Positions 16,423 through 25,097 of a stretch of DNA of 64,000 bases are shown here, piece after piece. How positions within the stretch are numbered: the first letter of the stretch is position 1; each line of letters starts with the position of its first letter. The position numbers and the translations under genes are program-made. Source of the DNA: Pacificoceanicola sp048553275 (GTDB lineage Bacteria > Pseudomonadota > Alphaproteobacteria > Rhodobacterales > Rhodobacteraceae); NCBI RefSeq assembly GCF_048553275.1, contig NZ_JBLZMW010000011.1, forward strand, positions 108,201 to 172,200, given 5' to 3'. The notes beneath the pieces were generated by a model, which saw nothing but the letters and a program-made list of their open reading frames with translations, was not told where the DNA came from and did no database searches.

Positions 16423-17920
16423 TGTCCGTCTCCAGCGCCTTGAGCCTGCGCGATCGGGCTTCGAAAAACAGCGCGCGAATATGCAGCGCAATCACAGCAA
16501 CAATCGCCAGCGCGAGCAGCGCCGCAATCGGGCGGTTGACCAGATCGAGCGGTGTCTTGAGCTGGGCCTGGGCGCTGCGCAGCTTGGTTTCCATGATCCC
16601 GCCAAGCACCATGCCCATGATGATCGGAACGACCGGCAGGTTGAGCCGCTTGAGGATCAGCCCCAGAAGGCCGAACACAATGGCAATGAGGCAGTCGGTC
16701 AGCGAATTGCGCAGCGTGTAGACCCCGACGAAGGACAGCATCAGGATTGCCATGCCCAGAAAACGCGTGGGGATTTCCATGATCCTGAGAAGCGTGTTTG
16801 TCGAGACCATGAGAAAGGCGACCACAACCACGTTCAGGATCAGCAGCGCCATATAGAGCGCCATGATGAAGTCCATCTGGGTCTGGAACAGCTGCGGGCC
16901 GGGCACGACGTTGTGGACATAGAAGACAGAGAGCATCATCGCGGTCAGCGCTTCACCGGGGATGCCAAGGGCCAGAAGCGGGATCATCGCGGCGGGCGGC
17001 ACGGAATTGTTGGCCGCTTCCGATGCGATCAGCCCTTCGGGCGAGCCTCTGCCAAACAGCTCGGGCGTCTTCGACGTCTTCTGTGCGTAGGTGTAGGACA
17101 TGAACTGCGCTGTGAATTCGCCGACGCCGGGAATGATGCCCATGATCACGCCGAACGACGACCCGGCGGTGGCGACCCGCTTGTGCCGGAAGACTTCGAA
17201 CATGCCTTGAAACAGGCCGCCGGTGATCTTGACGGCCTTGGGCCGCGTGTCGCGCTGGATCATCAATTCGAACGCCTGGCTCAGCGCGAAGAGGCCAAGG
17301 ACCACGACGATCAGATCAATGCCCGAGCTGAGAAACGCGAAGTCGAATGTAAAGCGTTTGGTGTATCTCACCGGTTCGAGGCCGACAGTGGACAGAAAGA
17401 TGCCGAAGAAGGCCATCATCCCGGCGGCCATGATCTGACCCCGGTGCGCAAGGATGACCAAGACAATGCCCAGAAGCGCGGCGAGAAAGATCTCGCGGCT
17501 GCCGAACTGTGGCGCCACATGCGCCAGAACCGGCGCCAGCAGAACCAGGCAGAGGACCGCAAAGATGCCGCCGAAGAAGGACGCCGAATAGGACAGGGCG
17601 AGCGCCCGGCGCGGATCGCCCGCCCTGGTCATCGAATAGCCGTCATAGGTCGTCAGGACGTTGACTGGCGTGCCGGGCGTGTTGATCAGAACGGCCGGAA
17701 TGGCCCCGCCGTACATCGACGATCCATAGATCCCCAGCAGCATGGTCAGCCCGACAATCGGCTCCATGGAAAAGGTCACCGGCAAGAGAATGGCGATCGC
17801 AACCACGGCGCCGACGCCGGGGATGGCCCCGATGATCACGCCGCCAATGGAGCCGACCAGAAGCGCGGCAAGAACCTGCCAGTGAAGCAGGATCTCAAGG
17901 CTGGAGGCCAGGGTTGCCAT
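16415..17920 (-). CDS. tctA: Tripartite tricarboxylate transporter, large membrane subunit TctA
   Basis: The 501-residue integral membrane protein has about eleven or twelve hydrophobic segments and the TctA glycine/proline signature (IIGAIPGVGAVVAI near the N-terminus, NTPGTPVN in the first third). With TctB and the periplasmic TctC it forms a secondary uptake system for carboxylates. The gene order tctC-tctB-tctA on the minus strand is complete. It overlaps the aldehyde dehydrogenase start by 8 bp. Confidence 0.92.
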   Translation of the reverse strand: MATLASSLEILLHWQVLAALLVGSIGGVIIGAIPGVGAVVAIAILLPVTFSMEPIVGLTMLLGIYGSSMYGGAIPAVLINTPGTPVNVLTTYDGYSMTRAGDPRRALALSYSASFFGGIFAVLCLVLLAPVLAHVAPQFGSREIFLAALLGIVLVILAHRGQIMAAGMMAFFGIFLSTVGLEPVRYTKRFTFDFAFLSSGIDLIVVVLGLFALSQAFELMIQRDTRPKAVKITGGLFQGMFEVFRHKRVATAGSSFGVIMGIIPGVGEFTAQFMSYTYAQKTSKTPELFGRGSPEGLIASEAANNSVPPAAMIPLLALGIPGEALTAMMLSVFYVHNVVPGPQLFQTQMDFIMALYMALLILNVVVVAFLMVSTNTLLRIMEIPTRFLGMAILMLSFVGVYTLRNSLTDCLIAIVFGLLGLILKRLNLPVVPIIMGMVLGGIMETKLRSAQAQLKTPLDLVNRPIAALLALAIVAVIALHIRALFFEARSRRLKALETDNA

Positions 17921-17938
17921 CGTTCGCGTGCTCCGCGC

Positions 17939-18478
17939 CTAGAGGTAGGTCTGCGCAAAGGCGCGCAAACCATCGGGCAGGACCTGATACAGCGATCCAG
18001 CCGGAAGATTGACCTTCAGAAAACCCCGGAAGAGCGCGACCGTGACAACCGCCAGCGCCGCCGCCGACAGAAGGGAGCGCGCGCTGCGATAGCCAAGCCG
18101 GAACGACAGGGCGACGGCGAGGATCAGGCTGGCGCTCAGGTAGCCGACAACAGGCAGCACCAGAACATAGGCCACGAACCAGCCGCCGAACTCCACGGCC
18201 CGGACCCACAGTATCACCTCGGCAAGACGGCCATGGATGCGGGGGGAGCAGAGCGACCCGAGACAGTGGAAGCCCGCGAAAAAGACCATGCCAACGACCG
18301 AAATCGTCGGCCAGAGCGCAGGTTGCGCCACCAGTTTCACGCCCTCCCGCCAGGGGGCTTGCGTTGGCAAGCTCCACAGCAGGAACAGCGAAAACAGCAC
18401 GAAGGCGATCGCAAAGACCAGATCGCCGGGTCTGCGCTCGCGTTTGAACAGTTCCTGCGCGGTCTTGAGCCGGTTCAT
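17939..18478 (-). CDS. tctB: Tripartite tricarboxylate transporter, small membrane subunit TctB
   Basis: The 179-residue protein starts at MNRLKTAQELF with about four hydrophobic segments, as in TctB. It lies 18 bp before tctA and 34 bp after tctC. The ATG at 18478 is preferred to longer upstream readings because those would run into the tctC coding sequence and add non-hydrophobic, arginine-rich residues. Confidence 0.85.
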   Translation of the reverse strand: MNRLKTAQELFKRERRPGDLVFAIAFVLFSLFLLWSLPTQAPWREGVKLVAQPALWPTISVVGMVFFAGFHCLGSLCSPRIHGRLAEVILWVRAVEFGGWFVAYVLVLPVVGYLSASLILAVALSFRLGYRSARSLLSAAALAVVTVALFRGFLKVNLPAGSLYQVLPDGLRAFAQTYL

Positions 18479-18512
18479 GGTGTGCCCCTTCCTTTGCCCG
18501 GGCTGATGCGGA

Positions 18513-19457
18513 TCAGTTGTCCAACATCGCTTCGATGGCGTCGATCGTCGCGGTGTCGGCTTCGATCTGGGCCTCGGATGCTGCCGCATCCTTCCAGTAG
18601 ATCAACGCGCCCGTGTCCTTGGCCAGTTGCGCGGCCTCGGGGGACATCATCACCGCTTTGGCAACGGCGGTGATCTTGTCTCGGGCGTCCTGCGGCACAC
18701 CCTTGGTGACGAACAAACCATTCCAGAGTGACAGGGCAAGGTCTGAATGCAACTCTTCGACGGTCGGCACGTCCGGCAGGATGCCGATGCGCTCGCCGCC
18801 GATGGAGGCGAGGATTTTGACCTCTCCCAGACAGGGCATGATCTGCTGTAGCGTGGTGTTGATGACATCCGCATCGCCGGAGGCCAGCGTGTTGCAATCG
18901 AGCGCGTCAAAGGCGGCGTTGGACGCGAATGCAAAACCGGATTCCTGCGCTGCGGCAAAGGTCACCTTGGTCGGCGGCAGGAAATCCCCGAAATGCCCGA
19001 GCGCGACATCGGTCCCGGCGGCATGGGCGGCCAGACCAGCCCAGTCATCATAGGGCGCATCGGCGCCCGCCGCGATCACGAAGGGGTAGGTGAGAAAGAT
19101 GCCCAGCGGCTCGAAAGGGTTCGGGCTGAGATCCGGAATGCCGATCTGCGGGCCGCCGATGGGGACGTCCGTTACGAAAGAGCCGATGGTGTAGCCATCG
19201 GCCGGGGCGTTTGCCACGTCGATGGCTCCGGGGAAGGGGCCGCCGCCGCCGCCGGGCTTGTTCACCACCGCCGCAGGAACGCCGTAGGTTTCCTGGAACT
19301 TGTCGGCGATCATGCGGGTCAGCACATCCTCCAGATCGCCCGGCGGCCATGGCACGATGAAGGAGACTGGTCTTTCGGGATAGTCCGCCATGGCCGCTCC
19401 GGTCATGGCCACCGTGGCGAGCGCCGCCGCTGTCAGGGTCTTTGCAATCGTGGACAT
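18513..19457 (-). CDS. tctC: Tripartite tricarboxylate transporter substrate-binding protein TctC
   Basis: The 314-residue protein starts at MSTIAKTLTAAA with a Sec signal peptide cleaved near AAMA-DYPERP. The Bug/TctC family pattern follows: VSFIVPWPPGD, VVNKPGGGG and a later PADGYTIG segment. It captures the substrate in the periplasm for TctAB. It is the first gene of the operon and divergent from an IclR regulator; a small palindrome (19477-19489) lies between them. The ligand is unknown; the linked aldehyde dehydrogenase and aminotransferase suggest an amine- or amino-acid-derived carboxylate. Confidence 0.9.
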   Translation of the reverse strand: MSTIAKTLTAAALATVAMTGAAMADYPERPVSFIVPWPPGDLEDVLTRMIADKFQETYGVPAAVVNKPGGGGGPFPGAIDVANAPADGYTIGSFVTDVPIGGPQIGIPDLSPNPFEPLGIFLTYPFVIAAGADAPYDDWAGLAAHAAGTDVALGHFGDFLPPTKVTFAAAQESGFAFASNAAFDALDCNTLASGDADVINTTLQQIMPCLGEVKILASIGGERIGILPDVPTVEELHSDLALSLWNGLFVTKGVPQDARDKITAVAKAVMMSPEAAQLAKDTGALIYWKDAAASEAQIEADTATIDAIEAMLDN

Positions 19458-19476
19458 CTCAGTCTCCCAGGGTTGG

Positions 19477-19489
19477 TTCATATAATGAA
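19477..19489. promoter_or_regulatory. Palindrome TTCAT-ATA-ATGAA between tctC and iclR-type gene
   Basis: A 13-bp inverted repeat (TTCAT/ATGAA, spacer ATA) sits just upstream of tctC in the AT-rich gap shared with the divergent IclR gene. IclR-family proteins bind AT-rich palindromes of this kind, so it is a candidate operator controlling both directions. Confidence 0.45.
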
Positions 19490-19572
19490 ACGATGTTATT
19501 TAAAAAGATTGCCTTGTTAATCACTCTGTGTCAAAATTTTTCTCAAATCGGATTGAAGGAAAAGGCCCGGAG

Positions 19573-20382
19573 ATGTCCTCGACAGCCAAGACCCTTGCGC
19601 TTTTGTCGTTTTTTTCGGCGTCGCGGCCGGAAATCGGACTCTCGCAGCTTTGCCGCCTTGCTGGCCGTGACAAGGCGACGACCTACCGCCACCTGCAATC
19701 GCTTGAAGTGGCTGGCTTTGTTGAGCGCAATCCCGTCACCAAGCAGTATCGCCTCGGACCTGCGCTGCTGCAGCTTGCGCAGATCCGGGAAGACACCGTT
19801 CCGCGCAAAACGGGCGCGGAGGGCGCGGTTGCGACGCTGGCGGAGGCAACCGGCGAGACGGCGCATGTGACGGTCCTCTCGGGCCGGGCCGTCTATGGGT
19901 TGATGTCCTGCGAATCGTCGCGGCACGGCGCGCGCGCAGTGATCGACATCACGACCTTCCCGCTTCATGCCACGGCGTCGGGGCTCTGCGCCGTGGCCTT
20001 TGGTCCGGAGGAACTCTTTGACATCGCCGCGCAGGATATGACGGGCTTTACCGACAGCACCGTCACGACCCGCGACCGCCTCGCGCAGGAAATCACCGCA
20101 ATTCGGGAAACCGGGTTTGGGCGCGCCGATCACAGTTTTGAGCGGGATATTCTCGGCCTGTCCGCGCCGATCTTTGATCACAGTGGCGGTTATGCCGGTG
20201 CGGTAGCCGTGGCCAGCGTCGCATCGCGCTTCACTCCGGCGCTCGGGGTGACGATCCGCGAGCAGCTGATCCAGGCGAGCCGCACAATCACGCACAACTG
20301 GGGCGGTATCATGCCCAAATCCATCGAGGCCGCCTGGGCCCGCTCGCTCGCAAAAATCCCTCAAACGGAAACCACGCCATGA
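19573..20382 (+). CDS. IclR-family transcriptional regulator
   Basis: The protein has 269 residues from MSSTAKTLALLSF, with an N-terminal winged helix-turn-helix (LSQLCRLAGRDKATTYRHLQSLEVAGFVER) and a C-terminal IclR effector domain. A GTG 45 bp upstream (19528) is an alternative start. It is divergent from tctC and overlaps the aminotransferase by ATGA, so it probably controls the tct/aldehyde dehydrogenase/aminotransferase cluster in response to the imported compound. The effector is unknown. Confidence 0.88.
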   Translation: MSSTAKTLALLSFFSASRPEIGLSQLCRLAGRDKATTYRHLQSLEVAGFVERNPVTKQYRLGPALLQLAQIREDTVPRKTGAEGAVATLAEATGETAHVTVLSGRAVYGLMSCESSRHGARAVIDITTFPLHATASGLCAVAFGPEELFDIAAQDMTGFTDSTVTTRDRLAQEITAIRETGFGRADHSFERDILGLSAPIFDHSGGYAGAVAVASVASRFTPALGVTIREQLIQASRTITHNWGGIMPKSIEAAWARSLAKIPQTETTP

Positions 20383-21725
20383 AAGACTCCAACTTCCTGA
20401 AGGAACACAATGGCCGCCTGATGTGGCACCCGATGACCTCGCCGCAGGACAGTATCGACAATCCGCCAAAGATCATCACCGGCGGCAGTGGTGTTCGCAT
20501 TACCGATGTCGACGGGCATACGGTTGTCGACGGGGTCGGGGGGCTGTGGAATGTCAATCTCGGCTATTCCTGCCAGCCGGTGAAGGCCGCGATTGCCGCA
20601 CAGCTTGAGCAATTGCCCTACTACTCCACCTTTCGCGGCGCCTCCAACGACACGGCAATCGAGCTGTCCTATGAGCTGAGCGAATTCTTCGCGCCGGACG
20701 GGCTGTCGCGCGCGTTCTTTACGTCCGGTGGATCGGATTCAGTCGAGACGGCGCTTCGGCTGGCGCGTCAGTATCACAAGCTGCGCGGGGAGGCGGGGCG
20801 GGTGAAGTTCCTAAGCCTGAAGAAAGGCTACCACGGCACCCACATCGGCGGGGCAAGCGTGAACGGGAATGCCAATTTTCGTAACGCCTACGAGCCGCTC
20901 CTGCCGGGCTGTTATCATATTCCGGCGCCCTACACCTATCGCAACCCGTTCAATGAAACGGACCCCGAACGATTGGCCCTGCTTTGTGCCGCCGCGCTGG
21001 AGGATGAGATCGCGTTTCAAGGGGCCAACACGATTGCGGCCCTGATCATGGAGCCAATTCTTGGGGCGGGCGGTGTCATTGTGCCGCACAAGTCCTTTGC
21101 GCCGATGGTGCAGGACATCTGCAACCGCCACGGCATCCTGCTGATTGCCGATGAGGTCATCACGGCCTATGGCCGCACGGGCGCCTGGTCCGGCTCAAGG
21201 CTCTGGGGCATTCAGCCCGACATGATGTGCACCGCCAAGGCCATCACCAACGGCTTCTTCCCCTTCGGGGCCGTCATGCTGGGGCAGCGGATGATCGAGG
21301 TGTTCGAGGGCAACCCGGCGGCAAAGATCGGCCATGGCTATACCTATTCCGGCCATCCCGTCGGGGCGGCGGCGGCGCTGGCCTGTCTGGCCGAGACACG
21401 CCGTCTGAACGTCATCGAAAATGCGGCTGCACGCGGCTCGCAGCTATATGACGGCTGCCTCAGGCTGCAGGACAAATACGACATCATTGGCGATGTGCGG
21501 GGTGGTCATGGTCTGATGACAGCAATCGAAATGGTGAGCGACCGTGACACGAAGAAGCCGATCGACGCGGCCACCGCGGCAACGGTTCAGACTGTCGCCT
21601 ATCAGGCTGGCGCAATGGTGCGGGTGTCCGGTCCGAACCTCATCATTTCGCCGCCGCTTGTGCTGACGGAGGCGGATGCGGCCATCATCCTTGCGGCGCT
21701 GGACGCGGGTTTCGCGGCGGCGTGA
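20379..21725 (+). CDS. Class III PLP-dependent aminotransferase (omega-aminotransferase type)
   Basis: The 448-residue fold-type I class III aminotransferase has the aspartate binding the PLP nitrogen in LLIADEVITAYGRTG and the PLP lysine in CTAKAITNGFFPFGA. Relatives include beta-alanine/pyruvate, putrescine and other omega-amine transaminases. It starts inside the IclR stop (ATGA), so it is co-translated with the regulator. Together with the TTT transporter and aldehyde dehydrogenase it suggests uptake and deamination of an omega-amino compound to an aldehyde and then an acid. Confidence 0.87.
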   Translation: MKDSNFLKEHNGRLMWHPMTSPQDSIDNPPKIITGGSGVRITDVDGHTVVDGVGGLWNVNLGYSCQPVKAAIAAQLEQLPYYSTFRGASNDTAIELSYELSEFFAPDGLSRAFFTSGGSDSVETALRLARQYHKLRGEAGRVKFLSLKKGYHGTHIGGASVNGNANFRNAYEPLLPGCYHIPAPYTYRNPFNETDPERLALLCAAALEDEIAFQGANTIAALIMEPILGAGGVIVPHKSFAPMVQDICNRHGILLIADEVITAYGRTGAWSGSRLWGIQPDMMCTAKAITNGFFPFGAVMLGQRMIEVFEGNPAAKIGHGYTYSGHPVGAAAALACLAETRRLNVIENAAARGSQLYDGCLRLQDKYDIIGDVRGGHGLMTAIEMVSDRDTKKPIDAATAATVQTVAYQAGAMVRVSGPNLIISPPLVLTEADAAIILAALDAGFAAA

Positions 21726-21768
21726 CGCGGCAGGGGCGGGCCATTGGCCCCGGGGCGCGCGAACCGAC

Positions 21769-22605
21769 CTAGAGTGACCAGAGGCGCGCCGCGTTGCCCG
21801 AAGCAAAGGCGCGGGCCTCGTCCGGCGAGGCTTCATCGAGAAACGCACGGGTGATCGCGACCCACTGGTCGAGCGAGGAATTCAGCGTGCAGACCGGGCT
21901 GTCCGAGCCCCAGACCACACGGGTCCATCCAAAGCTTTCGATGACATGCTCGATGTAGGGGCGCAGGCTGTCGAGCGTCCAGTCCGGCTCCGCATAGGCG
22001 GTGACGCCGGAGATCTTGGCGCTCACATGCGGGCGCTCCGCGAGGCGCGTGATGGCGGCGGCCCAATCGTCATAGGCGCCACCCGCGATGTCCGGCACGC
22101 CGCAGTGATCCAGCACGAACCGGGTGCCTTCGCAGGCGTCAACGAGATCGGTGGCGATGGGCAATTGCCGCGCCAGCACGCAGATGTCGAAGGGCAGGTC
22201 GCGCTGCCCCAGTTTTCGGATGTTGGCGCGGAAGCGGTCCGATTGGCTGATCTCATCGGGGACCACGTGCAGCACGCGGCGGATGCCCTTGACCACGTTT
22301 GTGTCCAGCTTATCGAGGAAGGCGTCGAACCCGTCGTCTTCGGGCCGGGCGGAGGAGATCGCGCCGCGGATCAGGCTGTCCTCGCGCGCCATCAGCTCCG
22401 AGATCATGGCGGTTTCCGTCCCGATGTCGGCAGGGTCGCAATCCACTTCCATATGCAGCGTGCCGCTGATCCCGACCCGGCGGGCCGTCACGGCGTATTC
22501 CTCATAGGTCCAGTCACGGTTCAACGGCGGGGCGCTCTCCAGCCACGGATAGTGAATGCGGCTGCGATCCACGAGATGCAGATGAGTATCGATCAGCGGG
22601 GTCAT
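21769..22605 (-). CDS. Amidohydrolase-family sugar lactonase (L-fuconolactonase-like)
   Basis: The 278-residue TIM-barrel amidohydrolase starts at MTPLIDTHLHLVD. It has the HLHL metal motif, FVLDHCGVPDI, and a C-terminal VVWGSDSPV aspartate. This is the pattern of the amidohydrolase_2 group that includes L-fucono-1,5-lactonase and L-rhamnono-lactonase. It would hydrolyse the lactone formed by the sugar 1-dehydrogenase to the free aldonate. It is divergent from the deoxysugar ABC/catabolic operon across a 229-bp regulatory region, which supports the lactonase role. Confidence 0.78.
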   Translation of the reverse strand: MTPLIDTHLHLVDRSRIHYPWLESAPPLNRDWTYEEYAVTARRVGISGTLHMEVDCDPADIGTETAMISELMAREDSLIRGAISSARPEDDGFDAFLDKLDTNVVKGIRRVLHVVPDEISQSDRFRANIRKLGQRDLPFDICVLARQLPIATDLVDACEGTRFVLDHCGVPDIAGGAYDDWAAAITRLAERPHVSAKISGVTAYAEPDWTLDSLRPYIEHVIESFGWTRVVWGSDSPVCTLNSSLDQWVAITRAFLDEASPDEARAFASGNAARLWSL

Positions 22606-22690
22606 GGCGGCTCCTCCTCCTCGCCCGGGATGGGGCGGTTCTGCCTCCTGCACGGAAATACGGCAAGGGCGTTTTGCCTGCGGAGTTCAC

Positions 22691-22713
22691 CTTGACTTGG
22701 GATCGAAGTCAAG
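22691..22713. promoter_or_regulatory. Inverted repeat over a promoter of the deoxysugar operon
   Basis: CTTGACTT and AAGTCAAG form perfect 8-bp arms around a 7-bp spacer. The left arm contains a -35-like TTGACT (22692-22697). TAGATA (22716-22721) lies 18 bp further on as a possible -10, followed by the AT-rich TATAAAAG. An operator overlapping the -35 box would allow repression of the plus-strand ABC/catabolic operon and perhaps of the divergent lactonase. No adjacent regulator gene exists; the nearest are the IclR proteins at 19573 and 36289. Confidence 0.55.
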
Positions 22714-22834
22714 TTTAGATATAAAAGACGCTTCTGAATATGAAAGCCATGAAGTGGGAGACTGCGGGGCTGGAGGTCATGGGGCGTGGGTTGTCCGCAA
22801 AGTTCGGGCGACACATCAAAACGGGAGGAACGAC

Positions 22835-24139
22835 ATGACAAACAAAGCAACAGGCGCATCGCTGATCGCGCTTGCCATCGCGATGGCGTCCGGCGCCAGC
22901 GCCGCGGAATTCGACGGGGTGACCCTCGAAGCCAAGTTGATCGGCGGTCAGCAGTACGAGGCGCTCTACGCGCGCATCGCCGACTGGGAAGCGATGACCG
23001 GCGCGAGCGTCAACGTGATCTCGAAGAAGAACCACTTCGAGCTCGACAAGGAATTCAAGTCCGACATCGCGGCGGGCACCACCGATTGGTGCGTCGGATC
23101 GAACCATTCATCCTTCGCCTCGCAGTACCCCTCGCTGTACACTGATCTTGGTGCATTGATCCCGCAGGAGACCATCGACGGTTTCGTGCAGGCCAATATC
23201 AAGGCCGCAACGCTGGGCGGCAAGCTGGTGATGCTGCCGCGCGCGCAGTTCGACGTCTCGGCGCTCTATTACCAGAAGGACCTCTACGAAGATGCGGAAA
23301 AGGCGGCGGCCTTCGAGGCAGAGTATGGCTATCCGCTGGCCGTGCCGGAAACCTGGGACCAGATGAAGGATCAGGCGATCTTCTTTGCCGATCCACCGAA
23401 TTTCTATGGCACGCAATACGCGGGCAAGGACGAAGCCATCGTTGGCCGCTTCTATGAGCTGGTCGTGGCCAATGGCGGGGCGCTTTTCAACGACGACTTC
23501 TCCCCGGCGTTCGATTCCGATGCGGGCAAGGAAGCGCTGCAATGGTTCGTCGATCTCTATGAGGCGGGCGCGGTTCCGGCAGGCACCACCAACTACCTCT
23601 GGGATGACCTTGGCAACGGCTTTGCCTCCGGCACCATCGCGCTGAACCTCGATTGGCCGGGCTGGGCGGGCTTCTTCAACGATCCGTCCGCGTCCAAAGC
23701 GGCTGGCAATGTCGGCGTCGCCCCGGCGCCCAAGGGCTCGGCAGGCGTGCGCACCGGTTGGTCCGGCTTCCACGGCTTCTCCGTCACCGAGGACTGCGCC
23801 AACAAGGAGGCCGCGGCCTCGCTGGTGGACTTCCTGACAAACGAAGACAGCCAGAAGCTCGAAAGCGCAGCCGGCCCGCTGCCGTCACGCACCGCGGTTT
23901 GGGACTATGTCTCGGAGCAGGCCAAGGATGATCCGTATCGCGCCGAAGTGCTTGCCGCCTTCAAGGAAACCGCAGCGACAGCCTTTGCCGTGCCGCCGAC
24001 CGAATACTGGATCGAGGCAACCAACCTGATCTACCCCGAACTTCAGGCCGCGATCCTCGGTGACAAGAGCGTCGATGAGGCCCTTGCCGACGCCTCCGAG
24101 GCGGTGGACGAGCTGATGCAGGAAGAAGGCGTCTACTGA
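22835..24139 (+). CDS. ABC transporter sugar-binding protein (family 1)
   Basis: The 434-residue protein starts at MTNKATGASLIAL, with a strong GGGAGG ribosome site 7 bp upstream. It has a Sec signal peptide cleaved near ASGASA-AEFDG, and the body is that of a MalE/UgpB-like extracellular solute-binding protein. It is the first gene of a 12-gene operon and should bind the mono- or oligosaccharide imported by the two downstream permeases. Context (rhamnose mutarotase, 2-keto-3-deoxyfuconate-type enzymes) suggests a 6-deoxysugar or a glycoside containing it. Confidence 0.9.
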   Translation: MTNKATGASLIALAIAMASGASAAEFDGVTLEAKLIGGQQYEALYARIADWEAMTGASVNVISKKNHFELDKEFKSDIAAGTTDWCVGSNHSSFASQYPSLYTDLGALIPQETIDGFVQANIKAATLGGKLVMLPRAQFDVSALYYQKDLYEDAEKAAAFEAEYGYPLAVPETWDQMKDQAIFFADPPNFYGTQYAGKDEAIVGRFYELVVANGGALFNDDFSPAFDSDAGKEALQWFVDLYEAGAVPAGTTNYLWDDLGNGFASGTIALNLDWPGWAGFFNDPSASKAAGNVGVAPAPKGSAGVRTGWSGFHGFSVTEDCANKEAAASLVDFLTNEDSQKLESAAGPLPSRTAVWDYVSEQAKDDPYRAEVLAAFKETAATAFAVPPTEYWIEATNLIYPELQAAILGDKSVDEALADASEAVDELMQEEGVY

Positions 24140-24197
24140 CGCGCCTTTGCGGGGGCGGTGCTTGTCCGCCCCCGCGCAACCGAACCGGGACACCCCC

Positions 24198-25094
24198 ATG
24201 ACACGTCTGAAACTGCCCCCGTGGCTGGTGCTTTTGCTGCCAGCCATCATAATCCTTGCGGCCGTCGTATTGGTTCCGCTGCTGCTGTCGCTGTATTCGA
24301 GCTTCACGCCGTACAAGCTGACGCGGCCGGACAGCCTTTATAAATGGATCGGCACCTTCAACTATGAGAAGGCCATCGGTGATTCCAAGTTCTGGGCCGC
24401 CTTCGGGCGCACCGTGCTATTGCTGACCGTGGCGCTGAACCTCGAAATGCTCTTCGGACTGGGGCTGGCGGTGATGGTGTCAAAGGTCACGCGGGGACAG
24501 CGCACGCTGCGCACCATGATGATGTTTCCGATGATGTTTTCGCCCATTCTCGTGGGGTTTCAGTTCAAGTTCATCTTCAACGACAACGTCGGCCTGGTGA
24601 ACAATGCGCTACAATCGCTCGGGATCACCGATGTGGCGATCCCCTGGCTTGTCGACGGGAACCTGGCGATGTTCTCGATCATCTTTGCCGAGGTCTGGAC
24701 CGCCACTTCCGTTTTCGCGATCCTCATCCTCGCCGGGCTTTATGCCATTCCGCAGGACCCGCTGGAGGCGGCGAAGGTCGATGGTTGTACCCCGTGGCAA
24801 TCGTTCCGCTTCGTGACGCTGCCGTTTCTGATGCCGTTCATCTACATCGCGATGGCGATCCGCTCGCTCGACGTGGCGCGGGCCTATGACATCGTGCAGA
24901 TCATGACAAATGGCGGGCCGGCGCGGCGAACGGAACTGCTTTGGACGCTCATAGGCAGGACGGGCTACGTCGATGCCCGAATGGGATATGCCAACGCGAT
25001 GGGGTATATTTCCATTTTCCTCGCGATTTTCTTCACCGTGTTCTTCTTTCGCAAGCTTACCGCCGCGCGCGCCGAGCTGGGCATGGGGGTCTGA
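24198..25094 (+). CDS. ABC sugar transporter permease (MalF-like)
   Basis: The 298-residue membrane protein starts at MTRLKLPPWLV with six predicted membrane segments. The cytoplasmic EAA loop (EAAKVDGCTPWQSFRFVTLP) contacts the ATPase. It is the first of two permeases and follows the binding protein by 58 bp. A 17-codon upstream extension is unlikely because it reads through the intergenic GC-rich stretch. Confidence 0.9.
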   Translation: MTRLKLPPWLVLLLPAIIILAAVVLVPLLLSLYSSFTPYKLTRPDSLYKWIGTFNYEKAIGDSKFWAAFGRTVLLLTVALNLEMLFGLGLAVMVSKVTRGQRTLRTMMMFPMMFSPILVGFQFKFIFNDNVGLVNNALQSLGITDVAIPWLVDGNLAMFSIIFAEVWTATSVFAILILAGLYAIPQDPLEAAKVDGCTPWQSFRFVTLPFLMPFIYIAMAIRSLDVARAYDIVQIMTNGGPARRTELLWTLIGRTGYVDARMGYANAMGYISIFLAIFFTVFFFRKLTAARAELGMGV

Positions 25095-25097
25095 GAC

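Noticed and set aside
16481..18673. Long plus-strand frame (730 codons) opposite tctA and tctB
   Set aside because: Antisense to clear transporter genes; the translation is His/Gln/Arg/Asp-rich with no domain.
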